NCBI GenBank assembly: GCA_019454045.1
Contig: SKCR01035543.1
Coordinates: 1 to 64,000 of the forward strand
From: Zanthoxylum bungeanum
Taxonomy: Eukaryota > Streptophyta > Magnoliopsida > Sapindales > Rutaceae
DNA: 64,000 nt
Direction of reading: 5' to 3'
Both the position numbers and the translations under genes were made by a program. This document shows, piece after piece, positions 23,380 to 36,228 of the stretch (position 1 is its first letter; each line of letters begins with the position of its first letter). The notes beneath the pieces are model-generated. The model saw nothing but the letters and a program-made list of their open reading frames with translations. It was not told where the DNA came from and made no database searches.

Positions 23380-25570
23380 GTTAAGAAACTAATTGTGGCA
23401 TTGTTGTCTGGGACACAATCAAACAAGACTCGTATATCCACACTTTCGAAGAGTGGATACTAGGACTAATTTGATTCCATTCAAATAAAGTCTACGAATC
23501 TAGTTTATTGGGCAAAGTGCCTATAGCACTATTTACTTGGTAAAAGTGTAAATGCCACTGATTTGTTAGCCCTAGTTCATAGTGACCATGTCTAGCTAGG
23601 CTAGAGGTGGATATGAATATTTCGTGACCTGTACGGATGTGGCATCGCGTTATGGTTGTGTGTTTCTTTTGAAACACAAATCGGAAACTTTCACAGTTTC
23701 GACACGAAATAGACAAACAGATCAGCTAAAGTATTAAACCGTCACGGTAAAACCGTAATGAAAATACTTAAGCAGTAAGTTTCTCGTATACTTGAAAGAG
23801 TATAGTATTCTTTCAATGAGGACTCCTCCCGGAACACGTCATTTTGACGGTGTGTCCGAACAGGATTAACCGAATTTGTTAGACATAATAAGGTTAATCA
23901 CGAGTCGCTCTGAGCTACCATTTCCTTCAACGGATAAGCTTTAAACAGTGCAAGAACTTATTTTGAATAAGGTTCCATAATAATCTGTTTGACAGATATC
24001 ATATTAGATATGAACGGGAAAGAAACCGGGTTTCTCATTCCTGACATTTGGGTATGCTTGGCATATGTTTGGATGATACCAAACTAAAACCCAAATAGGA
24101 TAAGTGCCAATTGTAGGTCATCCTAGGGATACCATAAGTATTGTACTTATACACCTCACATGAGAACAATTAGATTGTTGCTCACCATGCGGTTTTTCTA
24201 AGAGGAATACCGATATGCAGTGGTAAGTGGGAGGATAGTATAACTCGATGAAAATCGGAGTAATACTGTTCAAGGCACCGAATCTTAATGGAACATGAAT
24301 AGTTCATCAAGGATGCAACTATGACCATTAATCTTCGAATACACAAGAACCGCGTAAGTCGGATAGAGTCAGAAAACAACCTGGGGTATGGGTTTCTGAT
24401 CTCACCTCATAAAGATGTCTATCTTATTGAGGAATACCAACTGGCTACGTATAAGGAAGTGATACTAGGTATCGACTCCCTTATTATGGCAAAGTGCCAT
24501 ATAATCCGAAATGGATTCCATGTATATCAACCAGTTTGGATACTAGTTGATGTACCACAAGGCATTGTGCCTACTGGTACTATAAGTCTTCAAGGAAGAC
24601 GTACATGGATGGCAACATACCAACGTATAAAGCTAGGCTTTTAACGGAAAGGTATCGTTATCGACATTGTGTTGATTACGATTCAACCTTTTACCTATTG
24701 CCACGGTAAATCCATTTGGATAATGCTTGCTGACGCGAGCATAAGTTCTTGGAATTATCGTTTTGATGTAATCATAATGGTGTATGATTTAATTCAAAAC
24801 GAAAATGATTCTTGTGTAAATAAGAGGGTTAGTGGAGAGCGCACTGACAGTGGCTGTCCTATAAAATAATGATAATATGTCATTTCTTGGAAATGATATT
24901 CCCATAAAATAAATGTCGGCGAAAGCTTGGCTTTCGAAATACTCTCCGTGGAACTGTACATTGAAAAATGTACAAGACCTGGTGTATCATACGCTTTGAG
25001 CATATGGATTCACAAACAGGCTAATCCGAGTGATAGTCACTGGATTGATGTTAGGAACATCCGTTAGTATCTTAGAGAACTAAGGATGCTGTCTTAGTCT
25101 ATGGAGAAAGAGAACTTGAAGTGACTGGGATCACTGTAGCAAGTTTCCTATAACCGATAAAGACGACTAAAAGTCGCAAACGGTACTATACAGTTTGAAT
25201 AACGGTGCAGTGAGCTGGAAATCTTCCAAGCAGATACTGTTACCGAATAAACAACAAATGCGGGTTAATTGCAGCAGCTGAGGCAGCAATAGAAGTCATT
25301 TGGGTCGATACATATCTAATTAGATTAGATATAGTTCTGTTAGCAGCTGAGCTAGGCATCAGCACAGGCTAAAGAATTAATGGTCTCATCAACGATCCAG
25401 ATACATACTTACATATTCATCTGATTCGTTCGGATCATACATCGTGGCGATGTGATGATCGAATAAATCGCATCAAGATGATAATCATGCAAATCCGCTG
25501 ACGAAAGCTTTTCTCAGCAGTTTGAGCCAACCGTACATAGTTCGGGTGTCAGACACTCGAGTGACTGGCT
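23380..25570 (+). pseudogene. A3 pol remnant, heavily eroded
   Basis: Integrase core words begin near 23585 (TCTAGCTAGGCTAGAGGTGG). A linker region around 24200-24540 includes a 107-codon stretch with YGFLISPHKDVYLIEEYQLATY. RT is reduced to small fragments near 24730-24960 and lacks the catalytic YVDD block. RNase H fragments lie at 25060-25570. Several indels are shared with A1, A4 or A5, for example the shortened integrase stretch before TTTCGACACGAA. It has no enzymatic function. Confidence 0.85.
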
Positions 25571-25576
25571 ATAGGC

Positions 25577-25588
25577 CAAGTGGGAGAT
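25577..25588 (+). other. A3 polypurine tract
   Basis: AAGTGGGAGAT-type purine run directly before the 3' LTR. It is intact although the coding region is dead, as expected for an element still able to be reverse transcribed in trans. Confidence 0.85.
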
Positions 25589-27716
25589 TGTTGGACAATT
25601 ATGACCCATAGCGTCACTATTTGTACAGATCACGGTGTTGTTGTACAAATTAACTATGTAATAAAGGAGATTGCACTCTTATCATTTGTGATTAGATCAC
25701 CTAGATATATAAGTGATGAGAGGTCCCTATGATTTGTTCCTGGACGAGAATGATATGAGACAGTATCAGTCCACGAAGGATAAATCATTAAATATCCCTA
25801 GTCAGAGTATTATCGAGATTGGACATCGATAAATACGTAAAAGACTAGTATTACACTTGTGCGCGTTTGTGAGGGCACAACGGCATAGTTCTCATATATT
25901 TGGGTATAGGATACTCATGCAAGTGTAATAGGAGGTTGTGTTTCACCGATGGTACGGGAAACAGCTTCGCTCTGGATTGACCCCCGCGGAATCCCATTGG
26001 TAGTATGACTATGTGTCTATGGGAGTCTGCAATCAGGGTAGGTGTATTTGGTCTTAACCTGAGACTTGCACCGCTAACACTTGCGACAATCAATGTACTT
26101 TAGTTGAGGTCGTCCAGGGCTTTAACCGGTTCTGCGTACGCCGATACTGGGTATATTGAGAATCGTAGTGTGTTGGGTGTGATGTCAAGACGGAAGTATC
26201 ACTCCAGTCATAGTGGAGATGACGGTCACGTAGGATACGGAAACTCGTTCTCTTAAATGCTCGAGCTATCGGGATATTATGACTAGGTCATGTTTATCCG
26301 ATTATAGAGACTAGTTACCAGACATCCGATATGTGCTTCGTACGGGGCAGACACAATTCCAGCCCCAGGCCTAGCACGTGATCATCCGATACTGGACAGA
26401 AATACGCAATACTACGGTATACTACGCTTGAAATAGATCATATATTCCTGTAAGGATATTTCCGGAGAATTGGGTAGGCATGGGGCTTTGCTAGAAGCCA
26501 ACCTTGTCTCGTAAATCGGTATAAACGTAGTACGAGGTACTTACGTGTTCGGATAGTCCGACGACCGAATTTACTGCCAACATATCCGGAGATCTCATGG
26601 GTCGCTTCCCAAGATTCACCGATGATGTATGACTCGCACTTTAATTAATCTGGGATTAATTAGAAGAGAGAGAAAATTAATTGGGATTAATTCGATGAGA
26701 GAGAAAATTAATCTGGGATTAATTACGGAGATATTTTATCTGGGATAAAATATTAATTAAAGAGAGAGAACGATAATTTGGAATTAATCGATAAAATAAT
26801 ATATCCGATATATTATATGAAATTGGATTTCGACGCGGAATTAAAATTGGATTTTAATTCGGGCGAACGAATTAATTTAGAATTAATTCGTTAGCGACGT
26901 GAATAGTGATTTCGCTAGGCGTAATCATTTAATTACGACGCGACGGAAAATTCGTTAATTTGGAATTAGCGAACCCGAGCCCGAGAGTGATTGCGAGTGC
27001 ATTCGTATTTCGAATTCGAGCGCGGCACGCAAGTCACATCAAGCGTCAAATCGTTAGTCACATCATGCGTCAAATCAATTGTCACTTTGAGTGATGTGAC
27101 TTGACAATATGTCACTTTATTAAAGTGACTGTGAGTTAAGTGATGTGACTTAAAGTAAAAAGTGATATGTGATTGAAAAGCATTTTGCTTTTTGCTTTTG
27201 ACTTTACTTTATGTAAATAAAAGATTGTAATGCTTTTATAATTTTTGGAACCTTATAAAAAGCTTTTACATTTTCTCTCTCTCTTTGGAAGTTCACGTTT
27301 TAGGAACCATTTTTTTCCCTCTCCTTTTCTCATCTTCTTCACGGCTTGGAGCCAATTTCTTTCCCAAAAATTTTGGTTTGACCGAAAAAAGGAAGAAGAA
27401 CAATGCTAGCACACTCTGGGTTTATTCTATGGTGATAGGGAAGTGTCTTATGAGCATGGATTCTGTTTGGAGCTTGAAGCTTGGAGCTTCAATGGCACCC
27501 ATCCATGGCCGAATCTAGGGTCACAAGAAGCTTCAAAACCGACCAATCCACTCCATGGAAGAAGCCTTGGGCGAGCTTATGGAGGGAGCTTGGGCTTGTG
27601 TTCTTCCTTTCATCAAACCCATCAATGTGAGTATGAATTCCGCCTTATTCCTTGATGTATTCATGCGTTTTCTTGCTTGAATTCATGATCTTGGGACCTA
27701 TATTAGAAAACCAACA
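25589..27716 (+). repeat. A3 3' LTR (2128 bp)
   Basis: Collinear with 17514-19644 along its whole length with few differences. Ends AACCAACA, followed by the AAAAT duplication. TATA box TATAAAAAG at 27254-27262. Confidence 0.95.
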
Positions 27717-27721
27717 AAAAT

Positions 27722-29115
27722 TATGTGGATTGTGATGTGACATATGGCCCTCACTTTATTTAAAATTCGTGTGGGCCCCACAACACATCCCGGGGCTTGG
27801 GTTCCTAATTTCTGAATTAACGAATTTCGTTGCGACGTAATTAAAATCAAATTTAATTAAATAATTATATCTAGTAAAAATTACTATCCACGTCGCTCGT
27901 GATTAATTCGTTCGTACAATTAAAATCCCAATTTAATTCCGTATGAAATCCAATTTATTTTAATATATCGAATATATTATTTTATCCATTAATCCAAATT
28001 AATCGTTCTCGCTCTTCAAATAGTATTTTATCCTAGATAAAATCTCTCTGTAATTAATCCTAGATTAATTTTCTCTCTCTACTAATTAATCCCAGATTAA
28101 TTATGTTCGAGTCATACGTCATCGGTGAATCTTTGGGAAGCGACCCATGAGATCCCTGGATATGTTGGTAGTAAATCCGATCATCGGAATATCTGAATAC
28201 GTGCGTATCCGGTACCACGTTCTTACCGATTTACAAGACATGGTTGGCTTCTAGCAAAGCACTGTGCCTACCCAATTCCCTAGAAATATTCTTTTAAGGA
28301 ATATATATCTTTGTCAGGTGTAGTATACGTAGTATTGCGTATTACGATCCAGTATCGAATGTCACATGCTAAGCCTGGGGCTGGAATTGTGTCTGCCAGT
28401 ATGAAGCACATATCGGATCTCTGGTAACTAGTCTCTATAATCAGATAAATATGACCTAGTCATATTATCCCGATGACTGCAGTATATAAGAGTACTAGTT
28501 CCGTATCCTACGTGATCATCTTCTCCATATGACTGAAGTGATACTTCCATCTTGATATCACACCCAATACACTACGATTCTCAATATACCCAAAAGAGGC
28601 GTACACAGAACCTGTTAAAGCTCTGGACGACCAAAACAAAACTATATTGATTATCGCAAATATTAGCGATGCAAGTCTCAGGTTAAGACCAAATACACCT
28701 ACCCTAATTCGGACTTCCATAGACACAATAGTCATACTACCAATGGAATTCCGAGGGGTCTATCCAAAGCGATGTTGTTTCGGTACCATATGGAAAAACA
28801 ACCTCCTATTACACTTGCAAAAGTATCCAATACCCAAATATATGAGAACTATGTCGTTATTCTCCCACAACGCGCACAAGTGCAATACTAGTCCATTCTA
28901 TATTATCGATGTCCAATCTCGATAATACTATGACTAGGGATATTTTAATGATTAAACCTTAGTGGATTAATACTATATGGACTTTTATTATTTATATATT
29001 ACGGTAATCCAATTACAAATGATAAAAGAGCAATTTCCTTTGTCAAATAGTTAATTTGTACAACAACACCATGTTCTGTACAAATAGTGATGCTATGGGT
29101 TATAATTGTCCAACA
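27722..29115 (-). repeat. A4 3' LTR, right part
   Basis: Resumes the A4 LTR after A3 and its duplication. It runs to the LTR start word, reversed as ATAATTGTCCAACA, at 29115. It is collinear in reverse with other CopA LTRs, for example the CTGGGGCTGGAATTG block near 28375-28390. With 16963-17513 it makes about 1.95 kb. A purine tract in reverse (ATCTCCCACTTAGCC) follows directly. Confidence 0.92.
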
Positions 29116-31769
29116 ATCTCCCACTTAGCCTATAGCCAATCACTCAAGTGTCCTACACTTGAACTATGTACTGGTCGCTCAAACTTCTACTGTGAAACAA
29201 CTTTCGTCAGCGAATTTAAAAGGTTATCATCTGATGCGATTTATTGAATCATCACATCGCCACGATGTAAGATCTGACGAATCAGATGAAACAGTTGAAG
29301 TATATATTTAGATCATTGATGCGACCATTAATTCTTTAGCCTGTGCTGAGGCCTAACTCAGCTACTAAAAGAATTATACCTAATCTGATTAGGATTATTA
29401 TAGATCCAAAATGCTTCTTTTGCTGCTTTAGCTGCAGTAATATTCTTCTTTTGTTGTTTATTCGGCAACCGTATCTTACTTGGAAGATTTCCAACTCACT
29501 GTTCCATTATTCAAACTATATTGTACCCTTATTACGACTTACAATCATTTCTTTCGGTTTGGAAAGTTCAGTAGTGAACCCAGTCACTTCAAGTTCTCCT
29601 TCTCCATAGCTTAACAAAGCATCCTTAGTTCATCTAAGGTACTTAAGGATGTTCTTAACATCAATCCAGTGACTATCACGTGGATTGGCCTGATTGTGAC
29701 TCCATATGCTCAAAGCATATGAGACACCAGGTCGCGTACATTTCTTTCAATGTACAAGTTCTCGGAGAGTGCCAATAACTTTTAGATCTATCCCAATAAA
29801 TCCTTATTCCTAGAATAAAGGTTGTTTCTCCCAAGTATTCTATGGAGAATTTTCATGAAAGCCAAGCTTTCACCGATTGTATTATGGGAATGTCATTTCC
29901 AAGAAACGATATGTCATCATTATACAGGACAATCATTGTCAGTACGCTCCCACTAACCTCCTTATATACACAAGAATCATTTTCATTTTGAATTAAATCA
30001 TATATCATTATGATTACATCAAAACGCTGGTTCCAAGAACGCAATGCTTGCTTCAATCCATAAATGGATCGAATTAACTTGCAAACCTTGTTTGCTTGTC
30101 TTGGTTCGACAAAACCGTCCGGATGTTCTAAACATCCTCCAAAAGGTTTCCTTTTAAGGAAAGTGATTTTGAAGTTCCGCTGTCATATTTCATTATTGAA
30201 ATATGCAGTATTAGCAAGCATTATCCAAATAGATTTAACCATGGCAACGAGTTAAAAAGTTTCGTCGTAATCGACACTATATTGATAATGATACCTTTTC
30301 GCTACAAGCCTATCTTTGTATGTTTGTATGTTGCCATCCATGTTTGTCTTCCTTGAAGACTCATATAGTACCAATAGGCACAATGCCTTCCGGTACAACA
30401 AATAGTGTCCAAACTTGGTTGGTATACATGGAATCCATTTCGGACATTATGGCACTTTGCCATGATAGGGAGTCGATACCTTGTATCACTTCCTCATACG
30501 TAGCCAGTTCGTTTTCCTCAATAAGATTAACATCGTTATGAAGTGAGATCAGAAACTCATACCTCCCAGGTTGTTTTCTGACTCTCTCCGACTTATGCGG
30601 TTCTTATGTATTCGAAGATTATTGGTACAGTTTCATCCTTGATGAACTGTTTGTGTTCCATTAATGAATCAGTACCTTGAACAGTATCACTCCGATTTTC
30701 ATCGAGTTTTACTTTCCTCCCACTTACCACTGCATGTAGGTGTTCCTCTTAGGAAAACCGCATGGAGATCAACAATTACATTGTTCTCTTGTGAGTTGTA
30801 TAAGTACTATACTTTGTTTTCCCTAGGATAACCCACAAATAGGCACTTATCAGATTTGGGTTCTAGTTTGGTATCATCCAAACATATGCCCAGCATTCCC
30901 AAATATTCAGGAATGAGAAAACCTAGTTTCTTTCCTATTCATATCTAATATGAAATCTATCCAATAGATTTTTATGGAACCTTATTCAAAATAAGTATTG
31001 CGCTATTTAATGTGTATCCCTAGAAGGAAAATTATAGCTCAGGGCGACTCATGATTAACGTTACTATGTCTAACAAAGTTCGGTTTCTGTGTTCGGATAC
31101 ACCATCAAATTGAGGTGTTCCGTGAGGAGTCCACTGTGAAAGAAAACTATACTCTTTCAAATAATCGAGAAATTTATTGCTTTAGTATTTTCCACCACGG
31201 TCTAACTGTGATGATTTAATACTTTAGCTGGGGTGTCTATCTACTTCGTGTCGAAACTCTTTGAATTTATCAAAAGTTTTCGATTTGTGTTTCATAAAAA
31301 ACATATAACCATAACGCGATGCCACATCCGTAAAGGTTACGAAGTATTCATATCCACCTCTAGCCTAGCTAGACATGGGCCCACTTACGTCACTATGAAC
31401 GAGGGCTAACAGATCGGTGGCACTTGCACTTTTACCAAGAAAAAGGTGTTTTAGGCACTTTTCCTAATTAACTAGATTCGTAGACATCGTTTGAGTTAGA
31501 ATCAAATCTGTCATAGTACCGACTCTTCGAAAGTGTGGATATATGAGTCTTGTTAATGTGTCCCAGACAATCAATGCCACAAATAAGTCTCATCATATTA
31601 ATTCAGTTTGAGCTATTTGTTTGTCACGTTATATGTTTGAGATTCTTTTATATTCAAAATATAAATACTGTTATTCACATCTAATGTGCTTATCTCAATA
31701 TCATCTTTATAAAATAAAATACATAATATTCTAGAATATAAAGGTATACCCGCAACGGGTTAAACTTAG
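29116..31769 (-). pseudogene. A4 pol remnant (RNase H, RT, integrase)
   Basis: Minus-strand order from the right is integrase core (about 31380-30950), linker (30800-30480), RT (30330-29850) and RNase H (29620-29140). A 67-codon RT piece at 29853-30056 carries LRSWNQRFDVIIMIYDLIQ and the decayed active site LYNDDISFLGND, where the expected Val of YVDD is Asn. It is better preserved than A1, A3 and A5 in the integrase but still broken by many stops. A5 interrupts it after 31769, close to the junction with gag. Confidence 0.85.
31765..31769. other. Left target-site duplication of A5 (CTTAG)
   Basis: CTTAG immediately before the A5 LTR. The identical word follows the other A5 LTR at 51360-51364, and the A4 sequence resumes there in register. 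Confidence 0.92.
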
Positions 31770-32787
31770 TGTTGGATAATATGACCCATAGCGTCACTAT
31801 TTGCACAGATCATTGTGTTGTTGTAGCAAATTAACTATGTAATAAGGAAATTGCACTCTCATCATTTGTGATTAGATCACCATAGATATATAAATGAAGA
31901 GAGGTCCCTATGATTAGTTCCTGGATTGAGATGATATGAGACAGTGTCAGTCCACGAAGGATTAATCATTAATATCCCTAGCCGTAGTATTATCGAGACT
32001 GGACATCGATAATGCGGAATAGGCTAGTATTGCACTTGTGCGCGTTGTGAGGGCAAACGGCATAGTTCTCATATATATAAGTGTTGGAGACTTATGCAAG
32101 TGCGTTAGGAGGTCGTGTTTCACCGATGGTACGGGAAACAGCTTCGCTCTGGATAGACCCTTCGGAATCCCATTGGTATTATGACTAGGTGTCTATGGGA
32201 TGCCGAAATCAAGGTAGGTGTGTATAGTCTTAACCTGAGACTTGCATCGCTAATACTTACGATAATCGATAAACTTTGGTTTTGGTGGTTGGGGGCTTTG
32301 ACCGGTTCTGTGTTCACCACTTCTGGGTTTATCAGAGAGTCGTAGAGTATTGGGTGTGATGTCGAGACGGAAGTATCACTCCAGTCATAGTGGAGATGAT
32401 GTCACACAGGATACGGTACTAGTGCTCTTAAGTGATGCGCATCCAATCGTGATATTATGACCAGGTCATGAATATCCGATTATAGAGACTAGTTACCAGA
32501 CATCCGATATGTGTTTTGGACGGGGTAGACACTTATCCAGCCCCAGCCCTAGCACGTGACTATCCGATACTGGGCCGATATGCACAATACATGAGTATAC
32601 TACGCTTGAAATAGATCTAAATGTCCTTATATGGATATGTCCGGAGAATTGGGTAGACTTGGTACTTTGCTAGGAGTCGACCTTGTCTCGTAAATCGATA
32701 GAACGTAGTACTTGGTACGTACGTGATTCGGGTACACCGACGACCATATTTATAGCCAACTTATCCGGAGATCTCATGGGTCGCTTC
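31770..32787 (+). repeat. A5 5' LTR, left part
   Basis: Starts TGTTGGATAATATGACCC and matches the 3' LTR from 49255 almost base for base. It is interrupted at 32787 by B1, whose GCTTC duplication is part of the LTR word GGGTCGCTTCCCGATAATCC seen intact at 50267-50276. Confidence 0.94.
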
Positions 32788-35200
32788 TGTTGGGGTGGTG
32801 CTCACAGCGCCAATTCCCGGTTGTATTTCTTTGTAAATACTTCTGTAAAACAATATTATTATGAATAATATATGCAGTTTCTTTAATATAATGAATCTTA
32901 TAATATGGTAAAGACGTAATGACCTTAGAATGATTAGTCATGATACAGTTGCAAAAGCGTCGCAACGGACATTGACAGTATCATGACGTTGTCATTCTCA
33001 GACAGTTCATGGTCAAGGTTTACACAGCTTGGTCAGCAAAGTAAACCCGTTGAGACCGGTACAAGTCGTATACTGGAATATATGATTCCAATGTTTTCTC
33101 AGTGAACCATAAGTCTTGGAGACTGGTATAGACCTGTAGGTGTTTATAGCGGATAAACACTGAACGACTCACCAAAGATTCTTAATGGATGGTACACCAA
33201 CGTCAATAAGAATCTTCTTGGGTTGAATAGCACTTGTGATTCTTAGACTTGAGATGCCATAGTGGGCACATGAGACATCCTCTACACTTAGATGGCAGTC
33301 ACATCACCGATCTATTTAGATCAGACCTCCGCCTGTTCATTGGGTGTAGATAGATCCTCAGTGTGTCCTATGTGTGTCAAGATATGATCCGTCAGTTCTG
33401 TGTACCAGAGCATAGGTAGTCCATACAATTAGCAATAAGATAAATCCATGGGCCCGTGGTAAAGTTTAGAAGCAAGTTCTAAACATTCTTATGAGAATTG
33501 CTAATAGAATAGTCGACTGGATAATCCCCATAGAGATTTGACGTTTACATCTATATCTCTGGGATAAATCCGGATACCTGTGACGGAGGAATTAAACATT
33601 TGCCATGACCTCGACCTGTATGATTCAGCCAGTTTATCCGTGATCGTCATAATTTATGGGTGGATAAATTATGGACACGAAATTGGATTTCGTGACGGAT
33701 ACGCCTGAATCTAGAGAGTCTCAATAATGAAACAAACTCGTAGAGCACTAGAGCAACATTAATAAACAATACTGATTGTTTATAAAGTCGTTAAAGGTTA
33801 AACGCAAAATACACGTGTAGGGACCCGATAGTCATTTACTAGATTATTGTGTATTTACATTTAATACTTGATTATTTTAAATACACATTAATTAAATGCC
33901 AAATTGAGATATTTGACTTATATCATAAATGAATATATGTATTTAATATTTAATGTAAATATATACATATATTTGAGATATTTGTATTTAATTAATTAAT
34001 TAATTTAATTGTTAAATGATTAATATAATTAAAATATAAATATCTTATATTTAGATATTTAATTTGTAATGATTAAAGTTGCATTAATTAAAGTAGATAA
34101 ATATCTATAAAGCATATTTAGATATTTAATTTACTTTAACCAAATGCATTTGAAATGAAATTGAAATGAAAAATTTGGTATATGTTTTTTGTTGAATTTC
34201 GGCCAAGCCTTTAATTTGAAAAGTATATATTGTTTCATTTGCTTTTCATTTCATTTAACCTAATACACTTTACCAAAAACAAAAACCTCCATTGAAGAAA
34301 GACAAAGAAAGAAAGTGAAGGAGAAAAGATAAACCTAAAGAAAAAGCTTGGATTTTGTAAGTTTTTTAACTTGCTTATTAGAAAGGAATTTGTTCCTTAG
34401 GATCTAAGCTATATCTTGTGAGTTTCTTAAGTTATTCTTTTCTTTATTCTTGTGTTTTTGTTGATGGAAATATTTTTGAAAGTGTTGAGCATGTATGATG
34501 AATAAAGAGAATGACTATTGTAGTTATATGTATTCTTTTAAGGTTTATGAAACCAAGTTGCTATTCTAGAGTTGTTGACCCACTCTTAAATGACCTAGAT
34601 TTGATCTTGAGTTGTTTCATTGTGTTGAGACTTGAATTGGATGAAAGATTGATGATTGAAGTAATTGATTTGGTGTATTTAGTCTAATTTGACCAATTTG
34701 TTGAAATTGAGAAATTAGGGTTTATAACCAATTCTAAATTTGGGGCTTTTGAGATATGTTGTGTATTTGTATGTGTATATGATGCATATAAAGTTTCATG
34801 TTGATTGGATTTCATTTGGAAAGTTTTGAAGCATGAAATCACAAAATGCACAAAACCCCCCCCCCCTTGGGAAGCTCTCGGCCAAGATAACAAAAATGAG
34901 GATTTGGTTCTTTTGGTGTTTTGATGTTTTGAACATGCTAAGTTCATCTTAGAAATGATTTAGAATCATTCAAAATTGATTGGATCAATTTCGGACTAAA
35001 ATGGACAAAATACCATATAAGGGTAATTTGGTAATTTCACTTGAATATGATTCAATTGAAATTTTATTTCATAATTTGATTATTGGAATGTTAAATAAAT
35101 ATGTTTATTTAATTAATCCGAGAAAAAGTTTTGAAATCCGAAAATACGATTTTCGCCGCTTCCGCTGCGTTACCGATTCACCCGTAATAAAACCCCTTCA
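32788..35200 (+). repeat. B1 5' LTR (2413 bp)
   Basis: Starts TGTTGGGGTGGTGCTCAC and ends ACCCCTTCA. It contains a run of C near 34857-34866, also present and longer in the 3' LTR, and a probable TATA box at 34224-34230. Frames inside it are not genes. Confidence 0.96.
34224..34230 (+). promoter_or_regulatory. Probable TATA box of B1 LTR
   Basis: TATATAT at about base 1437 of the LTR. The same site is TATATATT at 41363-41370 in the 3' LTR and TATAAATT at 61467-61474 in the older B0 LTR. Persistence of a TATA word at a matching place in a diverged copy supports the call. Confidence 0.5.
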
Positions 35201-35203
35201 AAA

Positions 35204-35215
35204 TGGTATCAGAGC
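35204..35215 (+). other. B1 primer-binding site (initiator-Met type)
   Basis: TGGTATCAGAGC, three bases after the LTR end. It is the standard initiator-Met tRNA complement of plant copia elements. B0 has the same word at 62426-62437. Confidence 0.93.
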
Positions 35216-35948
35216 AAGTCTGATTCTAGGCCTTTTAAATGTTTGGCTATATTTTAATCATCTTTCCTTGATTGTATGCATGCTTATTAGAAACTAAATC
35301 GGTTAGATTTAGGGTGTATGACACTTAGCGGAAAATCCCTGATAATAAGGTTTTATTGTAATTATGTATTTGATGCATGTTATATGGTCCGTCTCGTCAA
35401 TACGGTTTATGAATATCTCTTTGTGACTACATCCGAGACCGTGCCTCTGCTGTGGGGTGTAGCCGATAAAGATTTATTTATACCGAACGTATATCAGATA
35501 CAAGGTAAATTCAAGTAAAAGCGGAATTCTGAACGTGCCCTAGCTGTCAGGATTACGTGAGTAACTTGAGTTTATCATTGACGAGTTTAACCTTGGTACG
35601 TCTCCTTGTGGGCCTGCCTCCGCAGCGACAACGAGAAACGGCCAGGACCGGGTGTTTAGGAGTCACTGTTGAGTGATTGACAAGTGAGTTGTCTACCTGA
35701 TGAATATACGTAAGCGAGACCGTGCCTCTGCTGTGAGCTGAAATATATTCAAGGGGTCCACTTTTCACTATTTATATTTAATTTAATTATTGAATATTTG
35801 TATTCTGTGTTGGGATTACAGTAATGCATGATTTAGTGGGTGGGGCATATTAGATTAAAAATCCATGATCTAGTTTATGCTTTTGATATTATATGAAACT
35901 GTTTTTATTCTGCTAACCGTTTTTCGTGATCTATATGATAGATTTGCG
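35216..35948 (+). other. B1 leader
   Basis: About 730 bases between primer-binding site and gag. It contains two CGAGACCGTGCCTCTGCTGT words (35430-35449 and 35718-35737), a direct repeat inside the leader. Small open stretches (35318-35518) have no recognisable product. Confidence 0.7.
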
Positions 35949-36228
35949 ATGGCGGGTCAATCCACAAACCAGTTTGCGCGTATGCTAGATGCGAACAAAC
36001 TGAAAGGCGCTGAGAACTTTACGGACTGGGAAATGGAATGATTTGAGGATTGTCCTCGACTCCGAGAAGTTGGGATATGTGCTTGAGGGCCCTTTGCCCC
36101 TTGCAGTGGGTGAGGAGGCTTCGGAAGAGGAACACCGAGTTTTTGAAACTTGGAAGGATGATGACTTGAGAGTCAAATCATACATCCTCAGTTCGCTCTC
36201 TCCGAAACTCAAACAGTAATACTATGGT
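35949..36228 (+). pseudogene. B1 gag N-terminal part, frameshifted and stopped
   Basis: The likely gag start is ATG at 35949 (MAGQSTNQFARMLDANKLKG). A one-base shift near 36033-36037 moves the frame, after which gag-like text continues (LRIVLDSEKLGYVLEGPLP, SYILSSLSPKLKQ). A TAA at 36217-36219 then separates it from the long downstream frame. Both lesions must be bypassed to connect gag to pol, so B1 probably cannot make full-length Gag. The family role is capsid formation around element RNA in the cytoplasm. Confidence 0.85.

Larger units (their letters stand above)
17514..27716 (+). mobile_element. CopA copy A3, complete 10.2 kb LTR retrotransposon inside A4's LTR
   Basis: LTR-bounded element with perfect 5-bp duplication AAAAT (17509-17513 and 27717-27721). 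The 5' LTR is 17514-19644 and the 3' LTR 25589-27716; they differ by only two one-base indels in the first 215 bases, so the insertion is fairly recent. The internal 5.94 kb has a variant primer-binding site, a 2.9 kb leader, a gag remnant, a collapsed pol and a purine tract. The coding part is far more damaged than the LTR divergence would allow if damage began at insertion. It therefore probably moved as a non-autonomous element. Confidence 0.95.

Noticed and set aside
34684..34947. 87-codon minus-strand frame, also at 41823-42092
   Set aside because: LTR-internal in B1 and duplicated with the LTR. It runs across the C tract as glycine/proline codons and has no domain signal.
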